Assembly (NCBI GenBank): GCA_001664505.1
Contig: CP011806.1
Span: forward strand, 5,921,001-5,985,000
Direction: 5' to 3'
From: Acidobacteria bacterium Mor1
GTDB lineage: Bacteria; Acidobacteriota; Polarisedimenticolia; Polarisedimenticolales; Polarisedimenticolaceae
DNA: 64,000 nt
The position numbers and the translations under genes are program-made. Below the pieces are notes generated by a model that had not been told where the DNA came from, searched no databases, and saw only the letters and a program-made list of their open reading frames with translations. Shown here in pieces: positions 24,505 to 32,647 of this stretch. Position 1 is the stretch's first letter, and every line of letters begins with the position of its first letter.

Positions 24505-25110
24505 CTAGCGGGAGCGCACGGCCCGGCCGGCGGCCAGGGCTGCCAGGGTCGAACCTCCGAAGACGCCCAGGGCCAGCGACATCACCACGCCGGCGATCAG
24601 CGGCAGGGCACCGGCGACGAACGGAGTCGGATCGAAGGTCGGGCCGCCGCGCAGCGCCTCGAGAGCCAGGGCCCCGAGGCCGGTCAGCGCCTCGAAACCG
24701 GGCTGGAGCGCCTGTTTCGAATCGAGGCCCATCGGGGCGCTCAGATCCAGCGCCGCACCGATTCGCGGCAACGAGGCGGCGGGCACCGGGCTCAACATGA
24801 GCGCGACCCCTCCGAGCATCGCGAGCTTCAGTCCGCGGCGGCGCGCTTTCTTGCTCGGTTTTTCGGGAGCGGTTTCGGGCAACCGCGCCATCACCGAGCG
24901 GCAGAAGTCTTCGTCGACCGAGATCGAGTCCTGCAGACCGTTTTCGAGAAAGTCGCCCAGGCGGCGCTCACGGGCCAGCAGGATGCGGCACGCGGTGCAC
25001 CCTTCGAGATGACGGGCGACGCGCATTGCCTCCGAGGGATCGGCCTCGGACTCGGCGAGCCGGGACAGAAGCGGCTGGATGTCACAACACTCGCTCAACT
25101 CACACCTCAT
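24505..25110 (-). CDS. Zinc-finger anti-sigma factor
   Basis: 201 residues. The N-terminus carries the ZAS motif H-x3-C-x2-C in ARHLEGCTACRILL (about residues 34-42), preceded by CDIQPLLSRL, the form found in membrane-bound anti-sigma factors that hold ECF sigmas. A basic patch KKARRRGLK precedes one hydrophobic helix (95-113) and, near the C-terminus, a further hydrophobic stretch (165-190, AGALPLIAGVVMSLALGVFGG), so it has one or two membrane passes. The ATG overlaps the end of the sigma gene by 11 bases, as usual for such a pair. The signal that releases the sigma is unknown. It converges with the NtrX-like gene. Confidence 0.82.
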   Translation of the reverse strand: MRCELSECCDIQPLLSRLAESEADPSEAMRVARHLEGCTACRILLARERRLGDFLENGLQDSISVDEDFCRSVMARLPETAPEKPSKKARRRGLKLAMLGGVALMLSPVPAASLPRIGAALDLSAPMGLDSKQALQPGFEALTGLGALALEALRGGPTFDPTPFVAGALPLIAGVVMSLALGVFGGSTLAALAAGRAVRSR

Positions 25111-25729
25111 GCTCGAGCAGGTCGGAAAGTTGGAGGCGTAGCATCTCCCGGGCGCGGAACAGTCGGTTCTTGACCGTTCCCAGCGGCAGTCGGGTGATAC
25201 GGGCGATCTCGTCGTAGCGGCAGTGTTGCCGGTGGCGCAGCAGGATGAGTTGACGGTAGCCGGTGGGCAGCGTGGCTACGGCGTCGTCGAGGCGCTCCTG
25301 GAGTTCCTGGAGCCGTAGCGCATCGAGGGGAGTCGGCTCGTTGCCGGGGTAGCTGTCCTCGGCGGGTTCGCGCCGGTCTTCGCCTGCGGGTTGGTGAATC
25401 GAGCAGGTCTGCGGCTGTTTGCGGCGCAGCTGGTCGATGGCGCAGTTGGAAGCGATGCGATAGAGCCAGGTGGTGAACCGGTACTCGGGGTTGTAGCTGG
25501 CCAGCGAGACGTACACCTTGGTGAACACCTCCTGGGCCAGATCCAGCGCGCCGTCGCGGTTGCCGGTAAGGCGGAAGAGGTGGTTGACCAGCGCCTTCTG
25601 GTGGCGCTGAACCAGCGTCTCGAAGGCGTCGCGGGCTCCCTCGAGAGCCTCGGCGACCAGCGCCTCGTCGGTCGGCCCCTGCCGTTTCGGCAGCGAGCGC
25701 GCTTTCTGGGTCACGGGTACGGTGGACAC
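25100..25729 (-). CDS. ECF-type RNA polymerase sigma factor
   Basis: 209 residues from GTG 25729, preferred over an ATG 23 codons upstream because GGGGAGT lies just before it and the upstream residues are unrelated to the family. Sigma region 2 is visible in RDAFETLVQRHQKALVNHLFRLTGNRD and ALDLAQEVFTKVYVSL and FTTWLYRIASNCAIDQLRRK; region 4 in LPTGYRQLILLRHRQHCRYDEIARITRLPLGTVKNRLFRAREML. Group 4 sigmas redirect RNA polymerase to a small regulon, often including their own operon. The gene overlaps the anti-sigma gene by 11 bases. It is divergent from the GGDEF-like gene. Confidence 0.9.
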   Translation of the reverse strand: MSTVPVTQKARSLPKRQGPTDEALVAEALEGARDAFETLVQRHQKALVNHLFRLTGNRDGALDLAQEVFTKVYVSLASYNPEYRFTTWLYRIASNCAIDQLRRKQPQTCSIHQPAGEDRREPAEDSYPGNEPTPLDALRLQELQERLDDAVATLPTGYRQLILLRHRQHCRYDEIARITRLPLGTVKNRLFRAREMLRLQLSDLLEHEV

Positions 25730-25766
25730 AATCCGACTCCCCCTGGCCGGCCCCTCCAGCCTCTCT

Positions 25767-25796
25767 ATCTTACGGGAGGGGCGGCAGATTGGTTTC
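25767..25796 (-). promoter_or_regulatory. Possible sigma-factor gene promoter
   Basis: On the minus strand GAAACC (25796-25791), an 18-base spacer, then TAAGAT (25772-25767) precede the sigma GTG by about 38 bases. GAAACC resembles the AAC-containing -35 of many ECF promoters, so this could be the autoregulated site, but it also fits a poor sigma70 promoter. Only its position and partial match support it. Confidence 0.3.
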
Positions 25797-25898
25797 ACCG
25801 GCCGGGGCAGGGCACCCTATCTCGCTGCATAAAAGGGGTTTCGGCGTGGTAGCATGCCGCCGCACCGCCGGCTGAGCCCGGTTTCTCGAGGATCGAGC

Positions 25899-27065
25899 GT
25901 GGCGTTACTCCCACTGGCCGAGCACACCCGACGCAGCCTGCTTGCGCTGCTCGAAGACGACCGGCCCGACGGGGATCGGTTGCTCGACCGGCTCGATCAT
26001 CTGGCCCGCCTGGACGGCCAACCGGTCTTCGCCGCCGCACTGGAGGCGGTGGGCGCCGCGTCCACCGACGAGGCGGACGATCCCCGCTACTGCTTCGCCG
26101 AACTCCTGAGACATCGCGGCGCCCTGCATCGCAAGCTGGGACGGGATCCCGGATTGCGGGTCGCCGCCCTCGATCTGCGCCTGCGGCCCGAGGAGCAGGA
26201 TCGCCCGGAGCTCGATGACGGCGGACTGCCGCTCGGCGAAGGTGCGGGCACTCTGGAGTCGACCCTGGGCCGCGAGGTTCGCCGGGTCAGTCGCTTCGGC
26301 GACGCGTTCAGCCTCCTTGTCTTCGAGATCGACCGCTTCGAGGAGAGCTGCCTGCGCTACGGCGACCTGTTCGGAGAGTTGTTGCTGCGCAAGCTCGACG
26401 GCTGGGCCCGCCGCGGCACCCGGGAGACCGACCGGGTCTTCGCCCTGGGCGGTTCGCGCACCGTGCAGGTCCTGCCCCACACCGATCGGGCCGGAGCCTA
26501 CGCCCGGGCCGAACGCTTGCGTTCGGGGGTGCGGCAATGGTCGGCGGCGAACCCCGTCGGGGGAAGGCGGCTGGCCTGGACGGTGAGTTGCGGGATCGCC
26601 TGCCATCCCCAGGATGGATCGGCGCCCGAGGACCTGCTGGAGTTTGCCGTGCGCGGGGCCGAACGCGCCGTCGCGGCCGGCGGAGACCGGGTCGCTCCCC
26701 ATGCAGACGAACGCCGGCGCAACGTGCGATTCCCGGCGCGTCCCGAAGCGCGCGCGGGCATCCTGCACCCGAGAGATGCCTCGGTCGAAGAAGTGCGGGG
26801 TCTCGACTGGAGCCGCGAAGGTGCGCTGTTCGAGACCCGGCTGCCTTACCGGGTCGACGACCCCTTGCGCTTGCTGCTTTCCGGTGAACGGGAGCCGTCG
26901 CCTCCGACCTCCTGGGTCGCCGACGGCCGGGTCGTGCGCATCGAGGGAGATGCCCAGGGGGCCCGTCGCGTCGGCGTGGAGTTCGACCGCGCCATCCCCG
27001 ACGATCGCCTGAGCCGCCAATCCCGCACCCCTCCCGGTTTCGAATCCGAGGAGGGCGACGGGTGA
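25899..27065 (+). CDS. Degenerate GGDEF-like protein with PilZ-like C-terminus, copy 1
   Basis: 388 residues from GTG with GAGGA six bases upstream. The N-terminal 120 residues are helical (LAEHTRRSLLALLEDDRPDGDRLLDRLDHLARL). A GGDEF-like domain (130-280) follows, but the signature reads GGSRT and the metal-binding and substrate residues are lost, so diguanylate cyclase activity is unlikely. The C-terminal 105 residues look like a PilZ-type c-di-GMP-binding barrel, with RRNVRFPARPEARAG and DWSREGALFE corresponding to the R-x3-R and D/N-x-S-x-x-G motifs, the latter incomplete. It overlaps a paralogue by four bases (GTGA). It may be a c-di-GMP or other-nucleotide effector; this is inference. 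Confidence 0.72.
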   Translation: MALLPLAEHTRRSLLALLEDDRPDGDRLLDRLDHLARLDGQPVFAAALEAVGAASTDEADDPRYCFAELLRHRGALHRKLGRDPGLRVAALDLRLRPEEQDRPELDDGGLPLGEGAGTLESTLGREVRRVSRFGDAFSLLVFEIDRFEESCLRYGDLFGELLLRKLDGWARRGTRETDRVFALGGSRTVQVLPHTDRAGAYARAERLRSGVRQWSAANPVGGRRLAWTVSCGIACHPQDGSAPEDLLEFAVRGAERAVAAGGDRVAPHADERRRNVRFPARPEARAGILHPRDASVEEVRGLDWSREGALFETRLPYRVDDPLRLLLSGEREPSPPTSWVADGRVVRIEGDAQGARRVGVEFDRAIPDDRLSRQSRTPPGFESEEGDG

Positions 27066-28279
27066 TCACCCGCGAGCAGGCCCAGCGGATTCGCCAGCAG
27101 CTGCTCACCGTGTTGGCCGAGGACGCCCACAACACCGAACGGTTGCTCGGCCGGCTCGACTCGTTGAGCCGCGAGACCGGTGTCGAGGCACACGCGGCGT
27201 TGCTGCTGATCCTGACCCACCTGGCTTTCGACGAGAGCGAGGCCCGCCGTCACTGGGAGGCGATCCTCGTGCACCGGGCGCAGCTCACGGGACGGCTCGA
27301 GCGGGAGGTCGGGCTGCGGGTCGCCGTGCTCGATTACTTCATGAACGTGAACCGCCAGTCGGTGCGGCCGACGATCATCGACGTGGACATGTTCGAGACT
27401 CCCGAGACGCCGGGAGCGTCGGACCCGTGGACCGGACTGTCCAGCGACGCGACCTTCCGTTCGGCGGTCCAGGCCGAGCTGCGCCGAGCCAAACGCTACG
27501 GTTTGCACGCCTCGGTGGCGCTGTTCGACCTCGACGACTTTGCCGACTTCGCCGAGCGCCACGGCAACCTGGTCGCCGACCGGGTCCTGCGCGAGGCGGC
27601 GATCTTGTTGAACAACAACAGCCGGGACATCGACGAGACCGCGCGGCCCGGCGAGGACGAGCTGGCGATCCTGCTGCCCGAGACCGATCGCAACGGCGCG
27701 CTGCTGGTCGCCGAGCGTTACCGGCGGGAACTCGCCGCCCACTTCGCGCGCCGCGAAACCGGACAGGGGGCTGCCGGCCTGACCGTTTCCGCCGGCGTGG
27801 CCTGCTACCCCGACGACGCGACCTCCGCCGAGGCGCTGTTGCGTTCGGCGGCCCAGGCGCTCTACCGGGCCAAGTCGGTGGGCAAGAACGCCGTGCAGGT
27901 TTTCGCTCCCGAGCGGCGGCACTACCTGCGCTTCGAGCTGGAACCCAGCCGCTTCGAGGTCGAGGTGTTGGCCCCTCACGCGGGCCGGGGCCGGCCGCGC
28001 AATCTCAGTCGCAACGGGGTGCTGTTCGCCGTGCCGGAGCTCTTGGCCGTCGGCGAGGAGATCGAGATCCGCCTGATCGATGCGCAGATCGCCAAGGGGC
28101 GCCCGCTCAAGGTACGCGGCCGGGTCGTAAGGCTCGAGGAGTTGCCGGAAGCGCTGCCCGAAACCGGGGACCGCTACGAGGTCGGGGTCGCGTTCGAGAT
28201 CCAGGGGGGCGCCGACGAAGGGGAGTTGCTCGAGTTCCTCGAGCAGGCCCAGGCGGCCCGGGGAGAGGACGCACCGTGA
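27062..28279 (+). CDS. Degenerate GGDEF-like protein with PilZ-like C-terminus, copy 2
   Basis: 405 residues from a GTG overlapping copy 1. It has the same architecture and is clearly a paralogue (REQAQRIRQQLLTVLAEDAHNTERLLGRLDSLSRETG aligns with copy 1's N-terminus). The GGDEF-like domain is better preserved (ASVALFDLDDFADFAERHGN, LTVSAGVACYPDDATSAEALL), but the signature loop is GEDEL instead of GGDEF, so the second Gly is Glu; activity is doubtful. The C-terminal PilZ-like domain has RYLR/RFELE near its start and NLSRNGVLFAVPE, which is a close match to the D/N-x-S-x-x-G motif. It is followed by tsaB with a four-base overlap. Confidence 0.75.
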   Translation: MITREQAQRIRQQLLTVLAEDAHNTERLLGRLDSLSRETGVEAHAALLLILTHLAFDESEARRHWEAILVHRAQLTGRLEREVGLRVAVLDYFMNVNRQSVRPTIIDVDMFETPETPGASDPWTGLSSDATFRSAVQAELRRAKRYGLHASVALFDLDDFADFAERHGNLVADRVLREAAILLNNNSRDIDETARPGEDELAILLPETDRNGALLVAERYRRELAAHFARRETGQGAAGLTVSAGVACYPDDATSAEALLRSAAQALYRAKSVGKNAVQVFAPERRHYLRFELEPSRFEVEVLAPHAGRGRPRNLSRNGVLFAVPELLAVGEEIEIRLIDAQIAKGRPLKVRGRVVRLEELPEALPETGDRYEVGVAFEIQGGADEGELLEFLEQAQAARGEDAP

Positions 28280-28950
28280 TCCGTGTGGTCGGGATCGACA
28301 CCTCCAGCTGGTGGGGCAGCCTGGCGTTGGTCGAGGCGGAGGAGGGGGAGCCCCTTCGAACCGTCGCCGACGTCGGACTCGCCGTGCGCAAGAGCCACAC
28401 CAGCCACCTGCTCGCGCTGCTCGAGACGTTGCTGGAACACGCAGGCTGGAGCAAGAGCTCCATCGACGGCTACGCCGCCTCGCGAGGGCCCGGATCGTTT
28501 ACCGGCGTACGCGTCGGACTCGGGACGGTGCGCGGGCTGGCTTTGGCCGCCGACCGGCCCGCCCTGGGCGTCGTGACCCTGGAAGCGATGGCCGAGAGCA
28601 TGGGCCCCGCGGAGATCGACCGGGTACCGATGCTCGATGCCGGCCGGGGCGAGGTCTACTTCGGCCGCTACGACGCGGCCTCCTGCCCACCCCGTGAAAT
28701 CGAACCGCCGACCGTGGCTTCCGCAGACGCGGCGTGGGCCGGCGGCGCCGGGGTGTACTTCGGTCCCGGAGCCGACGTCTACGCCGATCGCTGCCCCGGG
28801 CGGGTCGCCCGGTCGCCGCGGCGGGTCGCCGAGGGGGTCTCCCGACTGGCGTTGCTCAAACTGCGTCAGGGTGCGGTGGACGCCGAGGGCCTGTCTCCGC
28901 TCTACCTGCGGCCGCCCGATGCCGAGCTCAAGAAGAAAAAGCGGCGTTGA
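28276..28950 (+). CDS. tsaB: tRNA threonylcarbamoyladenosine biosynthesis protein TsaB
   Basis: 224 residues. TsaB is the inactive ASKHA-fold partner of TsaD in the t6A37 tRNA modification complex. Motifs: VVGIDTSSWWGSLALVE at the start, KSHTSHLLALLETLLEHAG, and the characteristic GYAASRGPGSFTGVRVGLGT, followed by the helix GLALAADRPALGVVTLEAMA. The C-terminus is rich in Lys and Arg. The GTG overlaps copy 2's stop and the next gene (rimI) overlaps its end by 32 bases. The tsaB-rimI pairing is common. Confidence 0.93.
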   Translation: MIRVVGIDTSSWWGSLALVEAEEGEPLRTVADVGLAVRKSHTSHLLALLETLLEHAGWSKSSIDGYAASRGPGSFTGVRVGLGTVRGLALAADRPALGVVTLEAMAESMGPAEIDRVPMLDAGRGEVYFGRYDAASCPPREIEPPTVASADAAWAGGAGVYFGPGADVYADRCPGRVARSPRRVAEGVSRLALLKLRQGAVDAEGLSPLYLRPPDAELKKKKRR

Positions 28951-29410
28951 GCGGACCTGGGACGGTGGGGCGCTGCGCGAGATGCGCGAGAGCGACCTGC
29001 CGCAGGTGCTCGAGATCGAGCGGGACGCCTATCCGACGCCCTGGACCCGCTCCCACTTCCAGTTCGAGATCCGGGACAACGCCCATGCGATCAACCTGGT
29101 GTTGGTGACGGCGGGGCATGTGATCGGCTACGTTTGCTGCTGGCGCCTGGGGCCTGAGCTCAAGATCAACAACGTCGCGGTCTGCCGTAGCCGCCGCGGC
29201 AAGGGGGCGGGGAAGGTGTTGCTCGACGGGATTCTGCGCAGGGCGAGGCAGCTCGGTTGCAGCGAGGCCACCCTGGAAGTTCGACCGAGCAACGAGGCAG
29301 CCCGGCGGCTCTACGACCGGTTCGGTTTCCGCCAGGTCGGCGTACGTCCCGGCTACTATCAAGACACCCGTGAAGACGGGCTTCTGTTGACCCTTCAGTT
29401 CGAGGAGTGA
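28919..29410 (+). CDS. rimI: Ribosomal protein S18-alanine N-acetyltransferase RimI-like
   Basis: 163 residues from ATG 28919, which overlaps tsaB by 32 bases; an ATG at 28982 inside the typical REM-x-x-x-DL start would cut off the first beta strand. GNAT-fold acetyltransferase: EIERDAYPTPWTRSHFQFE, VIGYVCCWRLGPELKINNVAV, the acetyl-CoA loop RSRRGKGAGKVLLDGIL (R/Q-x-x-G-x-G/A) and the C-terminal LEVRPSNEAARRLYDRFGFRQVG, which are typical for RimI. RimI acetylates the N-terminal Ala of S18. Position after tsaB supports the assignment. Confidence 0.88.
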   Translation: MPSSRRKSGVERTWDGGALREMRESDLPQVLEIERDAYPTPWTRSHFQFEIRDNAHAINLVLVTAGHVIGYVCCWRLGPELKINNVAVCRSRRGKGAGKVLLDGILRRARQLGCSEATLEVRPSNEAARRLYDRFGFRQVGVRPGYYQDTREDGLLLTLQFEE

Positions 29411-29418
29411 GATCCGCG

Positions 29419-30024
29419 ATGCCGATCGCCCGCGAGGCCTTTCCTTTCATCCTGATCGCGCTCCTGGTGACCGTGGTCCCCGGATTCTTCCTGCCCTGGC
29501 TCGCCGTGCCCGGGGCGCTGTTCCTGCTGTTCACCCTGTGGTTCTTCCGTGACCCCGAACGGACGCCCCCCGACGACGTCCATGCCTTCGTCAGTCCGGC
29601 GGACGGCAAGGTCATCGAGGCGGGGCCCGATCGCATCTCGATCTTCCTCAACGTGTTCAACGTTCACGTCTGCCGCACGCCGGTCGCCGGCACCGTGACC
29701 AAGGTGACCCACCACCCCGGCCAGTTCCTCGCCGCCTGGGATCCCAAGGCCGCCGAGTGCAACGAGCGGGTCGTGGTCGATGTCGATGCGCCCCGGGGCG
29801 CCATGCGGTTCGCCATGGTCGCCGGGCTGGTCGCGCGCCGCATCGTTCCCAAGGTCTCCGAGGGGCAGACCTTGCAGGCGGGGCAACGGGTCGGCCTGAT
29901 CCGCTTCGGTTCCCGGGCCGATATCCATCCGCCTGCGGGGACCCGGATCTCGGTGGAGGTAGGCCAGAAGGTGGTGGCCGGAGAAACGGTGCTCGGCGTG
30001 TTGCCCGAGGGTGGGGCGGAGTAG
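29419..30024 (+). CDS. psd: Phosphatidylserine decarboxylase, short form
   Basis: 201 residues from ATG 29419, with GAGGAG eleven bases upstream; a GTG overlapping the rimI stop lacks a proper Shine-Dalgarno. Two N-terminal helices (about 8-27 and 27-43) anchor it to the inner membrane. Motifs: WFFRDPERTPP, SPADGKV, ISIFLNVFNVHVCRTP, and the self-cleavage site with the pyruvoyl-forming Ser in IRFGSRADIHPPAG (about residue 167). The enzyme makes phosphatidylethanolamine from phosphatidylserine; the enzyme that makes the substrate, pssA, follows after about 50 bases. It is the compact form found in many proteobacteria and Archaea, not the longer E. coli form. Confidence 0.92.
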   Translation: MPIAREAFPFILIALLVTVVPGFFLPWLAVPGALFLLFTLWFFRDPERTPPDDVHAFVSPADGKVIEAGPDRISIFLNVFNVHVCRTPVAGTVTKVTHHPGQFLAAWDPKAAECNERVVVDVDAPRGAMRFAMVAGLVARRIVPKVSEGQTLQAGQRVGLIRFGSRADIHPPAGTRISVEVGQKVVAGETVLGVLPEGGAE

Positions 30025-30075
30025 CCGCCGGCCCGGGGGCGCGGCGAACGGCCCGGATCGGCTATATTGCAGGGG

Positions 30076-30828
30076 ATGACTCGCACTCGAAAGTTGCGCC
30101 GCGGCATCTATCTGCTGCCGACCCTGTTCACTATCGGCAACCTTTTCTGCGGTTTTTCGGCCATTTTGCAGGCCTCCCGTGGGAGCTACCAGATTGCGGC
30201 AGTGCTGGTGTTCGTCGCTGCGGTGATGGACGTGCTCGACGGCCGCATCGCCCGGATGACCGGCACCACGTCGGATTTCGGCGTGCAGTTCGACTCGCTG
30301 GCTGACGTGGTCTCCTTCGGAGTCGCGCCCGCCTGCCTGACTCATGCCTGGGCACTGAACCAACTCGGCCGGGTCGGCTGGATGGTCGCCTTCCTCTACG
30401 TGGTCTGCGCCTCGATGCGCCTGGCCCGGTTCAACATCCAGGCCAGCTCTGCCGACAAACGTTTCTTCGTCGGCCTGGCGTCTCCGCCCGCGGCGGTCGC
30501 CCTGGCCGGAGTCATGTACCTGTTCCCTGAACTTCCGGACTCCCGGGCGGTCGCGGTCGGCGCGGCGATTCTGGTCGCCACCATCGCACTGCTGCTCATC
30601 AGCCACTTCCGCTACTACTCGTTCAAGGATCTCGATCTGCAGAGCCGGCTCTCCCACTACTGGGTCCTGCCCTTCGCTGCGCTGATCGTGATCATCCTGA
30701 CCGAGCCCGGATTGATGCTGATCCCCGCGACCCTGTACGTGTTGTCCGGTCCCGTGATCTTCCTCTGGATGCTGCTGCGCCGTCGTTCCGGCTCATCCTC
30801 GGAGACCCTCGATGAGCCCGCTCGGTAG
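30076..30828 (+). CDS. pssA: CDP-diacylglycerol-serine O-phosphatidyltransferase
   Basis: 250 residues from ATG 30076 (a TTG three codons upstream is the longer alternative; no good Shine-Dalgarno for either). It is an integral membrane enzyme with about seven to eight helices. The CDP-alcohol phosphatidyltransferase signature D-G-x2-A-R-x8-G-x3-D-x3-D is seen in LDGRIARMTGTTSDFGVQFDSLAD (about residues 57-79). It makes phosphatidylserine from CDP-diacylglycerol and serine, followed by decarboxylation by the upstream psd. The class I-type fold matches the Bacillus/Archaea type rather than the E. coli soluble PssA. The 3' end overlaps the next gene by 17 bases. Confidence 0.9.
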   Translation: MTRTRKLRRGIYLLPTLFTIGNLFCGFSAILQASRGSYQIAAVLVFVAAVMDVLDGRIARMTGTTSDFGVQFDSLADVVSFGVAPACLTHAWALNQLGRVGWMVAFLYVVCASMRLARFNIQASSADKRFFVGLASPPAAVALAGVMYLFPELPDSRAVAVGAAILVATIALLLISHFRYYSFKDLDLQSRLSHYWVLPFAALIVIILTEPGLMLIPATLYVLSGPVIFLWMLLRRRSGSSSETLDEPAR

Positions 30829-31807
30829 GGGAGACGCCCGCGTCGCGATCATCGGCGCCGCCAGTCCGCTCGGAACCCAGATTCGTGAAGAACTCGCCCG
30901 CTGCCGGATTGCCGGCGAACGGGTCAATCTTTACGGCAGTGAGGCCGGCACCGAGATGGTGCTCAGCGAGTACGACGGCGAGGCCCGGATGATCCAGGAG
31001 CCCGACGTGAACGAGATCCTCGGTCACGACGTCGTGTTCCTCTGCGAGACCGGCAAGGTCGTCCAGTCGATCGTCGACGAGCAGGACCCCGAGGCGCTGG
31101 TCATCGATGTCGCCGGCGGCGCCGTCGGAGACCGCCCGGCTCCGCTGCTGCACTCGGCAGAACAAGCCGAGGCCCTGGGGGAAGAGTGCAACCTGTTGCG
31201 GGTGCCCCATCCGCTGTCGGCGGTGCTGGCCGAGGTCCTGGCACCGATCGAGCAGGCGGTAGGGGTGGAGCGGGCCTCGGCGGTGGTGTTGCGCCCCGCC
31301 TCGGACTTCGGCGAGGAAGGGGTCGAAGAGCTCCGGGATCAGACGGTACGGCTGCTCAACTTCGCAGACGCGCCGAAGGAGGTGTTCGGCCGCCAGCTCG
31401 TGTTCAACGTGGTGCCGCAGCAACTGTTCGATCGTGATGGACAGGTCGAGCGCCGCATCGGCGACGAACTGACCCGCATGTTCGGCTGGGAGCGGCCCCG
31501 TTTCGGCCTGCAGCTGGTCACGGTGCCGGTGTTCTACGGCCACTCCATCGCCCTGACCGTGGTACCCCGTGAAGAGACCAACCCGGCGGCGCTGGCGGCG
31601 CTCCTGGGCGAGCGGTCCGGGCTCGACGTCGCCCTGGAGGAGGGGGTGGCCACGCCGGTGGAGGTCACCGGCGATCGGCGCACCTCGGTCGCCCAGATCC
31701 GACCCGACGGTCTCGGCGGGTTTCAGCTGTGGCTCGTCGCCGGCGAGGCGTCCCGGGCGGCGGCCGCCCAGGCGATCGCCGCCGCCGGTCACCTTCGCGC
31801 CCTCTGA
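30812..31807 (+). CDS. Aspartate-semialdehyde dehydrogenase-like protein lacking catalytic Cys
   Basis: 331 residues. The fold of aspartate-semialdehyde dehydrogenase (Asd) is evident: the N-terminal Rossmann ARVAIIGAASPLGTQI, DVVFLCETGKVV, the dimerisation domain FNVVPQ, ELTRMFG and VPVFYGHSIAL, which includes the His of the H-G-H/S-type motif. The catalytic Cys of N-x-N-C-S/T is absent: the equivalent stretch reads RVPHPLSAVLAEVLAPI with no Cys at the expected place. The only nearby Cys is in EECNLL. It is similar in this respect to the USG-1 proteins. It therefore probably does not catalyse aspartyl-phosphate reduction. It overlaps pssA by 17 bases. Function unknown. Confidence 0.75.
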   Translation: MSPLGRGDARVAIIGAASPLGTQIREELARCRIAGERVNLYGSEAGTEMVLSEYDGEARMIQEPDVNEILGHDVVFLCETGKVVQSIVDEQDPEALVIDVAGGAVGDRPAPLLHSAEQAEALGEECNLLRVPHPLSAVLAEVLAPIEQAVGVERASAVVLRPASDFGEEGVEELRDQTVRLLNFADAPKEVFGRQLVFNVVPQQLFDRDGQVERRIGDELTRMFGWERPRFGLQLVTVPVFYGHSIALTVVPREETNPAALAALLGERSGLDVALEEGVATPVEVTGDRRTSVAQIRPDGLGGFQLWLVAGEASRAAAAQAIAAAGHLRAL

Positions 31808-31894
31808 TCCGATCCGGTCCGGTCCCGCGGTAGACGCCCGGTGGCGCCCGGCCGTACCCTGGTCGTGAGTCCGGATCCACCCGAGGAGTCCCCG

Positions 31895-32635
31895 ATGAGA
31901 CGATTCAAAGCGCTGCCCGCCCTCGCTTCCGCCGCCCTGTTGCTGATCCTCGGCGGCTTCCCGGCCCATGCGGTCAACGATGCGGTCGAGGCGCTGGAGG
32001 CGGACGTCACCATCGAGCGGACCCTGCTGGAGCTCGATACCGAACGGTACCGGGACCTGGCCTCCCGCCGGGGGCGGGCCCTGACCCGCTTGACCGAACT
32101 CTACCGATCGCTTGACGGCGCCGTCAGCGGGGGAGAGGTGGCCTCCTTCCGGCTGATCGAGGAACGAATGCAGCAGATCCGGGTCGCCGAGAGCGAGCGG
32201 GTGGGACTGCTCTCCTCGGAGCACATCCTGGTCGACCGGATCCAGACCCGGCTCCAGCGCATTCTGCTGCTCGAGCAGGAGATCGCCCGGGTGGGTGACC
32301 GGGTCGAAGAGGATCTCGGCGAGCTGGGCGGGGACTGGGACGTCTCGATGATGCCGCTCAACCAGAACGGAGTGTTCTCGTTGTCCCAGCAGGGCACCCT
32401 GCTCTCGGGCACCTACGAACTCGATGGCGGGTGGACCGGCAGCTTGCAGGGTACCCTGGTCAATCGCAAGGTTTACCTGGTGCGGATCGACTCCCGTCTG
32501 GGCCGCTCGATGGAGTTCGAGGGCTACCTGTCCGGGGACGCCAAGACGATCCGCGGCACGTGGTTGAACTACGAGCTGGCCGGACAGGACGGCTCGACCG
32601 GTCAGTGGACCGCGACGCGCACTCCGCGCCCCTGA
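31895..32635 (+). CDS. Secreted coiled-coil/beta-domain protein, function unknown
   Basis: 246 residues from ATG 31895, preceded by GAGGAG. A signal peptide ends at about residue 27 (LLLILGGFPAHA). Residues 30-150 are helical and charged with heptad-like spacing (VEALEADVTIERTLLELDTERYRDL, RIQTRLQRILLLEQEIARV), followed by a beta-rich C-terminal domain of about 85 residues (VFSLSQQGTLLSGTYEL, GWTGSLQGTLV, YLVRIDSRLGRSMEFEGYLS, WTATRTP) that looks like a small barrel for lipid or ligand binding. I recognise no family. It is upstream of the Lol-type ABC transporter, so an envelope role is possible. Confidence 0.7.
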   Translation: MRRFKALPALASAALLLILGGFPAHAVNDAVEALEADVTIERTLLELDTERYRDLASRRGRALTRLTELYRSLDGAVSGGEVASFRLIEERMQQIRVAESERVGLLSSEHILVDRIQTRLQRILLLEQEIARVGDRVEEDLGELGGDWDVSMMPLNQNGVFSLSQQGTLLSGTYELDGGWTGSLQGTLVNRKVYLVRIDSRLGRSMEFEGYLSGDAKTIRGTWLNYELAGQDGSTGQWTATRTPRP

Positions 32636-32647
32636 CCCCGAGGATTC

